From the NCBI GenBank assembly GCA_947364395.1, contig CANASS010000007.1:1-57452 (forward strand): a DNA stretch of 57,452 bases, given 5' to 3'. Below, piece by piece: positions 1 through 6,077 of the stretch (positions within the stretch are counted from its first letter, which is position 1; every line of letters starts with the position of its first letter). A program made the position numbers and the translations under genes. The notes under the pieces are model-generated. The model was given only the letters and a program-made list of their open reading frames with translations, did no database searches and was not told where the DNA came from. The DNA comes from an uncultured bacterium (lineage in GTDB: Bacteria; Bacillota; Clostridia; Oscillospirales; Oscillospiraceae).

Positions 1-47
1 TCGTTTCATTTTTGGCTGCTCCATATACAATGCCTCTAACTTAATGA

Positions 48-701
48 CATTGCCCAAAACCAGGGGCGGAGTTTGTAGCACGGATGGAGGACGTTCTGGA
101 TGTATATCAGCGTCCTTATGATCCTTTGCGCCCGGTGGTCTGTCTGGATGAGATGAACCGGCAGCTCATTGAGAAGCGGAGGATTCCTCCAAAGCCCGGA
201 AGCCCAGAGCGGGAAGACTATGAATATCGCCGCTGCGGTGTGGCGGACCTGTTCGTTGCGTTTGAACCGTTGGCCTGCAAGAGAGTGGTAAAGCTGATCG
301 ACACCAGAACAGTACTGGATTTTGCCCATTTCCTGCGCGAACTGGTAGAAACCCATTATAACCACTGTGAAAAAATTGTGCTGGTCATGGATAATTTGAA
401 TATCCACTCCATCGCTTCGCTGTATAAAGCCTTTGACCCTGACACTGCTAGACGGCTTACACAGCGCCTGGAGATTCACTACACACCCATTCACGCCTCC
501 TGGCTGAATATGGCTGAAATTGAAATCGGTCTTCTTTCCAAACAGTGCCTGTCCCAATCTCTATCCTCTTTTGAACTTATGGCTCGTCAGGTCAACGCAT
601 GGACTTTAAACAGAAATGCTGTTTGCTCTACTGTCCATTGGAGATTTTCTACCAATGATGCCAGATGTAAACTCAGAAAGCTTTATCCGGTTATCTTGTA
701 A
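48..701 (+). pseudogene. IS630-family transposase, C-terminal part
   Basis: The reading frame encodes the DDE catalytic region of an IS630-type transposase. The three acidic residues are in recognisable settings: the first Asp in CLDEM, the second in VMDNLNIH and the Glu in NMAEIE. The frame ends with the family-typical KLYPVIL. Homology-like sequence begins at about 48 (CPKPGAEFVARMEDVL), but TAA and TGA lie in frame at 42-47, and 1-41 does not continue the family pattern. An ATG at 84 could still make a 205-residue fragment. The N-terminal helix-turn-helix half is therefore missing or was lost before the window. An intact IS5-type element sits about 20 bases after its stop. Confidence 0.8.
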
Positions 702-731
702 TTTCTAACTTGGTGGAGTGCTAGGGCCTGT

Positions 732-1172
732 TCACATAAGGGCATCGATAATAAGTGCTAAATAAAGAAAGGCTAAAAAGATAATGTCCAGCTTGTCATA
801 GCGCGTGAAAATACGACGAAACCGCTTGATGCGGCGAAAAAGCCTCTCAACCTGATTTCGCTGTTTGTACAATTCCTTATCATAGTCCCAAGGATTTTTG
901 CGATTACTCTTTGGTGGAACAACTGGTATATAACCAAGCTCCACCGCCAAAGCTCTCGTCTCATCCCCCTCATAAGCCCGATCCATCAAAAGGTGAACCG
1001 GATAGTCCGCCGGACCGAGCTGCCGTAAAAGAGCGCGGCCTTCCGGCCCGTCGCCGCAGTTTCCCGCAGACAACGAGAAGATTACCCCATCTTGATCAGA
1101 TGCGGCGACCATATGAAGTTTGATATTCCATCCACCCCGCGTTCTCCCGATTGACTGGACGCCGCTTTTTTC
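732..1172 (-). CDS. IS5-family transposase OrfB (C-terminal frame)
   Basis: This -1 frame relative to OrfA carries the rest of the DDE fold. QSIGRTRGGWNIKLH leads into the second catalytic Asp in LLMDRAYEGDETR, and the final Glu lies in RNQVERLFRRIKRFRRIFTRYDK, the Y-(2)-R-(3)-E-(6)-K-like signature of IS4/IS5 enzymes. The stop lies inside the left inverted repeat region. The feature start is placed at the presumed slip site, not at an independent start codon, so the product is most likely an OrfA-OrfB fusion. Confidence 0.8.
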   Translation of the reverse strand, partial: EKSGVQSIGRTRGGWNIKLHMVAASDQDGVIFSLSAGNCGDGPEGRALLRQLGPADYPVHLLMDRAYEGDETRALAVELGYIPVVPPKSNRKNPWDYDKELYKQRNQVERLFRRIKRFRRIFTRYDKLDIIFLAFLYLALIIDALM

Positions 1173-1492
1173 AAAGTGCCCATTCCGTCGGGATGGACCT
1201 TGATGCAGGTGGAATCCAGACTGATCACATTTACTTGGATTTGAATCATTCCCATCTGCTGCAAACGCAGAAATGCAGCCTGTAAAACGCCCTTCTTCGC
1301 CCACCGGTTTACCCGGACATAGATCACGTGCCAATCTCCGTATTCTTTGGGCAGGCTCCTCCATTTGCACCCATTCTCCACGATGTACAGCACTGCGTTC
1401 AACACTTCCAGGTTACTGATTTTGGCAGATTTCCGCTGTTTAGGAAAGCAGTCTTTGATCTGCTCATATTGCTCTTTTTGTAGTTCCATCAT
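1082..1492 (-). CDS. IS5-family transposase OrfA (N-terminal frame)
   Basis: 136 residues. It contains the N-terminal IS5-type helix-turn-helix region (NAVLYIVENGCKWRSLPKEY) and the start of the DDE domain, with the first catalytic Asp in SLDSTCIKVHPDG. The frame runs past the A6 tract that lies on the coding strand at 1171-1166, and terminates at 1082. Full transposase would need a -1 slip near that tract (coding-strand context G AAA AAA G) to join OrfB. The start ATG at 1492 is followed by a second Met. Confidence 0.85.
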   Translation of the reverse strand: MMELQKEQYEQIKDCFPKQRKSAKISNLEVLNAVLYIVENGCKWRSLPKEYGDWHVIYVRVNRWAKKGVLQAAFLRLQQMGMIQIQVNVISLDSTCIKVHPDGMGTLKKAASSQSGERGVDGISNFIWSPHLIKMG

Positions 1493-1530
1493 TTCATTAT
1501 ATCACTATCTTGCTTATGTGAACAGACCCT

Positions 1531-1743
1531 AAAGATTGGAACTGGATTGACGGGCATACAACACAACAACAGCCTATGTACGTTGACCTCCGTCAGTTGA
1601 CTGAGACATTCTATCTCTGTAACAACGGCTATTCTTGCGCCATCAAATATTGGTCTAAGGAAGCAATCTTTGAGTCTCTGAATCAAAGGGACAGTCAAGA
1701 AATACTGGTCTCAGCTTTGAAAAGTCGGAGCAAAACCGTGTAA
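1531..1743 (+). pseudogene. C-terminal fragment of an unknown gene cut by the insertion sequences
   Basis: An open frame runs directly from the right end of the IS5 element to TAA at 1741-1743 (about 70 codons, including LRQLTETFYLCNNG and AIKYWSKEAIFESL). It has no start codon near the junction, so it looks like the tail of a gene interrupted by the IS630 or IS5 insertion. I do not recognise the family. Its composition is far less GC-rich than the core genes, as in other mobile-DNA cargo here. Confidence 0.5.
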
Positions 1744-1750
1744 AAGAGCG

Positions 1751-1801
1751 TTTCCCACACTTTCCCACAAACGAAATTTTGGTGGGAAAAGCGTGGGAAA
1801 G
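1751..1801. repeat. Inverted repeat of GTGGGAAA motifs
   Basis: TTTCCCACACTTTCCCAC (1751-1768) is followed by GTGGGAAAAGCGTGGGAAAG (1782-1801), an imperfect inverted arrangement of four TTTCCCAC/GTGGGAAA units. It lies just after the truncated frame that ends at 1743. A terminator is unlikely because there is no T tract. A protein-binding site or the end of a lost mobile element is possible. Confidence 0.55.
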
Positions 1802-1876
1802 CATTTGTATATTTTGTGATGTTGCAGCAAATAACTACAATTAAATACAGTATATTGTGTATTTGGAATCCAATTT

Positions 1877-1936
1877 CAAGACGAGGCCCGCCACGGCAAG
1901 GCTTTGAAGGGTCTGCTGGAGCGGTACTTCAAGTAA
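1877..1936 (+). pseudogene. Rubrerythrin C-terminal remnant
   Basis: The last 19 codons and stop of a rubrerythrin-type gene remain: QDEARHGKALKGLLERYFK. The DEARHGKA motif contributes iron ligands in the di-iron ferritin-like domain. Upstream of about 1877 the frame is AT-rich and unrelated, so everything 5' was deleted or replaced by the mobile DNA at 1-1876. The native terminator still follows. This marks the right junction of an insertion or deletion in a chromosomal oxidative-stress locus. Confidence 0.8.
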
Positions 1937-1952
1937 GATTTTTCGCACCTTT

Positions 1953-1984
1953 GAGGGTGGGCTTTACAGCCTGCCCTCTTTTTT
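1953..1984 (+). terminator. Intrinsic terminator of the rubrerythrin remnant
   Basis: GAGGGTGGGCT (1953-1963) pairs with AGCCTGCCCTC (1968-1978) and is followed by six T. It sits 17 bases after the rubrerythrin stop. Confidence 0.85.
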
Positions 1985-2106
1985 GGTGGAAAAAAGGTGG
2001 AACTTCCCCCGCTGACTTCTCAATCAATCATAACAAAGTGGATTTTGGAAAAGTGGAATATATGAGCGGCAGTTTCCCGCGTTGCTCCTGTGTTGTTTGT
2101 GGGCCT

Positions 2107-2343
2107 CTAAAGGCTCATTTCTTTCACCCGCCGATAGAATGTATTGGGCTTTAGTCCAACCTCCTGCATGGCGGCGGTGGCGGTTATCTCTCCCGCCCTC
2201 CATCTGGCGCAAACCTCTTTGAACTGTGTTTCGTCTACGTCCAACGGCTTTCGTCCCTTGTACTTGCCCGCGCCTTTGGCAATCTCTATGCCCTCCCGCT
2301 GACGCTCTAAAATGTTCTCGCGCTCCAACTGTTTTCCGCCCAT
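2107..2343 (-). pseudogene. Serine recombinase/resolvase C-terminal fragment
   Basis: 78 codons match the region after the catalytic domain of small serine resolvases: the end of the long E helix (ERENILERQREGIEIAK), the GKYKGRKP linker, then an HTH_7-like DNA-binding domain (ITATAAMQEVGLKPNTFYRRVKE). The N-terminal catalytic domain with the nucleophilic Ser is missing. The first available ATG (2343) falls inside the large palindrome at 2339-2417, which is where the gene is broken. A free DNA-binding domain could be made, but recombination activity is not expected. Confidence 0.8.
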
Positions 2344-2417
2344 ATGTATCTTTTATGCTTTGCGGCCTGCCAGGGAAATGTCTTGGTAGGCCGCAAAGCA
2401 TAAAAGATACATATGGG
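2339..2417. repeat. Perfect 30-bp inverted repeat, long hairpin
   Basis: The left arm 2339-2368 and right arm 2388-2417 are exact reverse complements over 30 bases. Wobble and Watson-Crick pairs continue into the loop. No T tract follows on either strand. The left arm contains the ATG of the resolvase fragment, and the right arm contains the ATG of the phage tail remnant, so one sequence serves as the 5' boundary of both divergent remnants. It looks like a rearrangement junction (fold-back inversion). Confidence 0.9.
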
Positions 2418-2849
2418 TATGTACAACAAACACTACATCACCACCGATGTCCAAGGGCACATCACCTTCGGCTGGAGCGACGGGCCGCACCCTAACCACG
2501 ATACTACTGACGCCATCTGATTGAGGAGCAGGGCGGCTACCAGTTCCGGCTTTTCCCCAGCGGAGAGGAGAATCCTCCGCTGTACACCATGGACGGCGTC
2601 CCCCTGTACCGATGGGACGGGGAGTCGGCGGTCCCACGCACAGCGGATGAGATCGAGGCGGACCGGGTGGCCATGCCGGAGCCTCCGCCCAGCGTCTAAG
2701 AACAGCTGAGGGTGGAGCTGGATGCCGCCAAACAGAAGCTAGCCGCATCCATCCAGTCAAACGCCATGCTGGAGGAGTGCCTGGTGGAGATGGCGGGTGT
2801 AGTCTATGCGTTACCGATTGGCCGGACTGGCCTTTTGGATATTTACTAA
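2413..2849 (+). pseudogene. Phage tail-associated protein remnant
   Basis: Frame 1 starts MGMYNKHYITTDVQGHITFGW and stops after about 36 codons (TGA near 2518). The downstream sequence continues the same protein in another frame (EEQGGYQFRLFPSGEENP, then TADEIEADRVAMP), with a TAA at 2697-2699, and resumes as EQLRVELDAAKQKL and NAMLEECLVEMAGVVYA before TAA at 2847-2849. That ending, an Asn-Ala-Met-Leu-x-Glu-Cys coiled coil, is typical of the short protein just upstream of XkdX and holin genes in Firmicutes prophages. At least one frameshift and one nonsense codon make it inactive. Confidence 0.7.
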
Positions 2850-2868
2850 ATTGAAAGGAGGCTATGAA

Positions 2869-3027
2869 ATGATGGCTATGTTATTCGCGTGCCGCGTGGT
2901 GGAGGAGTGGATCCAATTCTCCGCCGTGCCCCGCCTTCTGAAGCGGTAGGTGGCGGACATCATCATCAACGACTTTGGCATGCCGGAGCTGGTGCCCGCC
3001 GGGTTCGGAGGCACGGCGGCGGGGTGA
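2869..3027 (+). pseudogene. XkdX-like small phage protein with internal stop
   Basis: A good ribosome-binding site (AAAGGAGG) precedes ATGATG. The product reads MMAMLFACRVVEEWIQFSAV, then a TAG at 2947-2949, then VADIIINDFGMPELVP to TGA at 3025-3027. The length (about 52 codons), the pattern (short hydrophobic start, VxEGxxxFxxVP-like middle, LLxxxGxxxLV end) and its position before the holin match the small proteins found there in clostridial prophages. The in-frame stop breaks it. Function is unknown even in intact phages. Confidence 0.55.
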
Positions 3028-3056
3028 TCTCCGCGCCTGAAAGGAGGAGTTTACAC

Positions 3057-3545
3057 ATGGAGAAGACAATCCATCAGATCAAGGCGGCAATGGCCGGACT
3101 GCTGGGGCTGCTCACCGGCCTGTGGGGCTGGTTCGGGTGGCTGGTGGTGGGCTGGATCGGTTGCATGGCGATGGACTATGTCACCGGGTCCATGGCGGCG
3201 GCCAAGGAGGGAGAGTGGCCCAGTGCCCGGGCCCGGGAGGGCATCTGGCACAAGTGCGGGATGATCGTGGTGGTGCTGGTGGTGGCGGGGGTGGACACGC
3301 TGCTGTCCCTGGTGCTGGACAACCTGCCGCTGGTGGAGCTGCCCATCCAGTACGCGGGGCTGGTGTGTCCGGTGGTGCTGGTGTGGTACATCGTGACGGA
3401 GCTGGGGTCCATGGTGGAGAACGCGGTGGCCATGGGTGCCCTGGTTCCCCAATAGCTGGTGAGGCTGCTGGCCATGAGCAAGGGCCTGGTGGACCAGGCC
3501 GGGGAGGAGCTGGGTGGAAGTGACAAGGAGGATGACAGCCAATGA
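3057..3545 (+). pseudogene. Phage holin (toxin secretion/phage lysis family), C-terminally broken
   Basis: ATG at 3057 follows AAAGGAGG. The protein reads as a Phage_holin_4-type membrane protein: transmembrane stretch GLLGLLTGLWGWFGWLVV, the motif MAMDYVTGSMAA, a charged loop AREGIWHKCG, then further hydrophobic helices to about residue 125. A TAG at 3453-3455 stops it after MGALVPQ. Reading through, the frame goes on as a normal tail (LLAMSKGLVDQAGEEL) to TGA at 3543-3545, which overlaps the next gene. The truncated 132-residue form keeps all membrane segments, so residual activity cannot be excluded. Confidence 0.75.
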
Positions 3546-3804
3546 AAAAGAGACTTTGCGCTATACTCGTAGCGCTCATGATTGCGGTCACGGCGGCGGG
3601 CTGTACCGAAGCCGACAAGGTAAATGCCAACCTGTCGAAAGATGCCGGCTATTTCAACTGCGAAAGGCGGATTACAGTATACAACGCCAGGACCGACAAT
3701 GTGATTTTGACGGTCGAGGGCTATATGTCTGTGAGCAATAACAGCATCACTACCAGATGTATTTCCATACGGAACTCCCGATTACTGTAGACATCAAACC
3801 ATAG
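3542..3804 (+). pseudogene. Phage-encoded beta-sandwich lipoprotein with internal deletion
   Basis: The start ATG at 3542 overlaps the holin read-through stop. The N terminus is a lipoprotein signal (KKRLCAILVALMIAVTAAGC, lipobox TAAGC), followed by NANLSKDAGYFNCERRITVY and VEGYMSVSNNS, the pattern of small lipoproteins in clostridial prophage lysis regions. After SNNS the frame shifts. The correct C terminus HHYQMYFHTELPITVDIKP is readable in another frame to TAG at 3802-3804. The simplest explanation is a deletion of some tens of codons joining the two parts out of frame. Confidence 0.65.
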
Positions 3805-3839
3805 TGCAGAGGGATGTGATAATTGTGGACAACGCATAA

Positions 3840-4320
3840 AAGATATGGAACAAGCTGCGCTCCGCTGGGCTCACCCTGGCGGAGGCGGCGGGGCAGGGGG
3901 GTTATGACGAATTTGTGGGAGGGGAGAACATGAACTATCTGATGACGGCGGCGTTTTGCGCCAAGCTGATGGAATTTCCAGAAATTACAAAACAGCCTGC
4001 ATGCTGAGGCTCTGGGGCTGGCCCGCCACCGCAAAGATGATCCAGCGGGCCACCACCCAGGGGAGCAGCGCCAAAACCAACCGCCAGTGACTGCCCCAGG
4101 CCAACGCCATCAAGGACAAGGGCTTCCTGTTCGACTGTGTGGGCTTTATCAAGGGCATCATCTGGGGCTTGGACGGGGAACTGTCCCGGACCTACGGCGA
4201 GGTGGGGTGCTGACGTCTACCTACGGGAACGTTGCGGCAAAGCAGACCCTTGGGACCGCCGGGGCCCGGACTTGGACCAAGCACGGTAAGCTGCCCTGGG
4301 TGAATTACTCCGCCCGGGAA
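3840..4320 (+). pseudogene. Phage endolysin remnants (tail-lysozyme-like and NlpC/P60 pieces)
   Basis: Pieces of cell-wall hydrolase are scattered over three frames. At 3840 KIWNKLRSAGLTLAEAAG resembles the start of phage tail-lysozyme domains. Around 4100-4200 FLFDCVGFIKGIIWGLDG carries the catalytic Cys motif of NlpC/P60 peptidases, followed by ELSRTYGEVGC and a TGA. Near 4270-4310 RTWTKHGKLPWVNYS matches the usual endolysin C terminus. Intervening parts are missing, so no active enzyme is expected. Confidence 0.6.
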
Positions 4321-4341
4321 ACTGAAAAGGAGGATGAGGAT

Positions 4342-4533
4342 ATGCCCAAGTGCAGAACGCTGAAGGACGTGCCGGAGCACTACCGGTCCACCATCGGCAA
4401 GCTCATGGAGCGCGGGGCCCTCCGGGGCGAGAGCGGCCCGGACCCCAACAGCCTGGAGGATAACGTGCTCAACCTGAACGAGACCTACTGCCGGATCATG
4501 ACCACGCTGGACCGGCTGGAGGTGCTGGGCTGA
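4342..4533 (+). CDS. Small conserved phage protein next to the endolysin
   Basis: 63 residues starting MPKCRTLKDVPEHYRSTIGK at ATG 4342, preceded by AAAGGAGGATGAGG. No signal peptide or membrane segment is visible. The pattern (T-L-K-D-V-P-x-x-x-R-x-T-I-x-K-L-M-x-x-G-x-L near the N terminus and a final short helix ending in a Gly) is common in small proteins beside phage endolysins, but I know no function. It is the only intact frame in this prophage remnant. Confidence 0.6.
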   Translation: MPKCRTLKDVPEHYRSTIGKLMERGALRGESGPDPNSLEDNVLNLNETYCRIMTTLDRLEVLG

Positions 4534-4755
4534 GAAGGAGTGAGGCCGTAAGCAGGATAAAAATCTTTCTTGGCTAGGCATCTTTCCTGGCGTCCAGACA
4601 TAAGATTAGACAGTTAGAGAAGGGACAGAAGGAGCGGACCAGCCTGATCTATGCATCTGTTGATTTGTCGGAAAGGCCTTGGCAATTCTGCGCTGAATTG
4701 TCTGGTGCCCCAAAAGGCTGAAATTTCTTTCGTAAGTAGAATTTAAATCCGCTCC

Positions 4756-4851
4756 CTATTTTTTCTCTGTTTGTTTTTTGAGGGCATAAACGGTTACGGA
4801 AATTGACATCAAAATAGAAATGATGCTCAGCACTAGGTTGCATATCTCCAC
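4756..4851 (-). CDS. 31-residue hydrophobic peptide, type I toxin-like
   Basis: GTG at 4851 is preceded by AAAGGAG at a good distance (9 bases). The peptide reads MEICNLVLSIISILMSISVT then VYALKKQTEKK: a single membrane helix followed by a basic tail. That architecture resembles small hydrophobic toxins of type I toxin-antitoxin pairs and holin-like peptides. The region is AT-rich, unlike the core genes. A + strand terminator at 5005-5026 would be suitably placed for an overlapping antisense RNA, but no promoter for one was identified. The function is inference. Confidence 0.5.
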   Translation of the reverse strand: MEICNLVLSIISILMSISVTVYALKKQTEKK

Positions 4852-4957
4852 GTAAATTCACTCCTTTAGCATGATACAGTGGTCCGCTCCACCATGCCTT
4901 GTTCCACTCTATGCGCCGAAAACGGCTTTATGCGCCATTTCAGTCAAATTTTTTATC

Positions 4958-5026
4958 AGGCTGTCCCCTGTCAAAACGTGGCAGAGGACAGCCTGTCGAA
5001 AAAGTCTGCCATCTGGCAGATTTTTT
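4958..5026 (+). terminator. Two adjacent hairpins, the second with a T tract
   Basis: AGGCTGTCC (4958-4966) pairs with GGACAGCCT (4986-4994). Directly after, TCTGCCA (5005-5011) pairs with TGGCAGA (5014-5020), followed by six T. The second hairpin is a plausible intrinsic terminator for + strand transcription. No protein gene on the + strand ends just before it, which suggests a small or antisense RNA. Confidence 0.55.
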
Positions 5027-5372
5027 ATATTATATGAGGTGAAATAAAGGGTGCTGAGTGCGGGTGACTGCTATTAACTGCTTAATCGTGCGCAATATGC
5101 ACACAGAGAAAATCTTTTAAATTTGCCTGCAAGAGTGAATAAGAGAGGGTGTAAGCGAGATTTAAAATGCGAAATATTTTCAGCGTCTTAAATGGAATTT
5201 AAACAATTTCCCCGTTGCAACTTAAACGGCGGGCTGGTAACATGAGAAGCAAGGGTGCGAACGCAGTTTTCGCTAGAAGCGGAAACGAAGTTGAGCGGAC
5301 TTTGCTTCGGCGAAAGCCGCGCGTCGCGAACAGGCGGAACGTGACAACAGAGGGAGCAAGGGGGAATATGCC
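5027..5372. other. Intergenic region before the two-component operon, no gene seen
   Basis: No convincing reading frame or RNA is visible. The first half is AT-rich (mobile-DNA style). From about 5215 the composition shifts back to GC-rich, with internally similar purine-rich stretches (GAACGCAGTTTTCGC, GAAACGAAGTTGAGC). The leader of the response-regulator gene, including AGGGAGCAAGGGGG, lies at its end. Confidence 0.5.
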
Positions 5373-6077
5373 ATGTACACGGTGCTCATCTGCGACGATG
5401 ACAAGGACATCGTCTCGGCGCTGGAGATTTACCTCACCAGCGAGGGCTACAAGACGGTGTCCGCCTACAACGGGGAGGAGGCTGTCCGGGCGGTGAACGA
5501 GGGGAATATCGACCTCATTTTGATGGACATCATGATGCCCCAGCTGGACGGTATCCGGGCCACCGCCCGGCTGCGGGAGTCCGGGGGCAATATCCCCATC
5601 ATCCTGCTCACCGCCAAGAGCGAGGACACGGACAAGGTGCTGGGGCTGAACATCGGCGCGGACGACTATATCACCAAGCCCTTCAACCCCATCGAGGTGC
5701 TGGCCCGGGTGAAGAGCCAGCTGCGGCGGTACACCACACTGGGGGGCAGGGTGGTGGCGGAGGAGTCCGGCGGAGCCCTGCGCAACGGCTCCATCGTCAT
5801 GGACGACGAGGCCAAGTCGGTGACGGTGGACGGGGAGAGCGTCAGCCTCACCCCCATCGAGTACAATATCCTGCGCCTGCTGATGAAGAACCTGGGCCGG
5901 GTGTACTCCACTGCCCAGATCTATGAGCAGGTGTGGAACGACCCCGCCCTGGGCTCGGAGAACACCGTGGCCGTCCACATCCGGCACCTGCGGGAGAAAA
6001 TCGAAATCGACCCCGCCAACCCCCGGTATTTGAAGGTTGTGTGGGGCCTGGGCTATAAAATGGAGAAAATGCAATGA
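5373..6077 (+). CDS. OmpR/PhoB-family response regulator
   Basis: 234 residues. The N-terminal receiver domain starts VLICDDDKDIVSAL (acidic pocket). The phospho-acceptor is Asp52 in LILMDIMMP, the switch Thr is in ILLTAKSED, and the Lys is in DYITKPFNP. The C-terminal winged helix (about 135-232) includes TPIEYNILRLLMKNLGRVYS and VAVHIRHLREKIE. The protein is likely a DNA-binding transcription factor phosphorylated by the kinase whose gene overlaps it by four bases (ATGA at 6074). The start ATG follows a GGGGGAA-type site. Confidence 0.93.
   Translation: MYTVLICDDDKDIVSALEIYLTSEGYKTVSAYNGEEAVRAVNEGNIDLILMDIMMPQLDGIRATARLRESGGNIPIILLTAKSEDTDKVLGLNIGADDYITKPFNPIEVLARVKSQLRRYTTLGGRVVAEESGGALRNGSIVMDDEAKSVTVDGESVSLTPIEYNILRLLMKNLGRVYSTAQIYEQVWNDPALGSENTVAVHIRHLREKIEIDPANPRYLKVVWGLGYKMEKMQ

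Larger units (their letters stand above)
724..1529 (-). mobile_element. Complete IS5-family (IS427-group-like) insertion sequence
   Basis: An 806-base element bounded by near-perfect terminal inverted repeats: GGGCCTGTTCACATAAG at 724-740 and its complement at 1513-1529, with one mismatch. It is flanked on both sides by the dinucleotide TA (722-723 and 1530-1531), as expected for a TA target duplication. It carries two overlapping reverse-strand frames, as in IS427-group elements that make transposase by -1 frameshifting. The ends and frames look intact, so the element may be functional and the insertion recent compared with the decayed genes around it. Confidence 0.9.
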
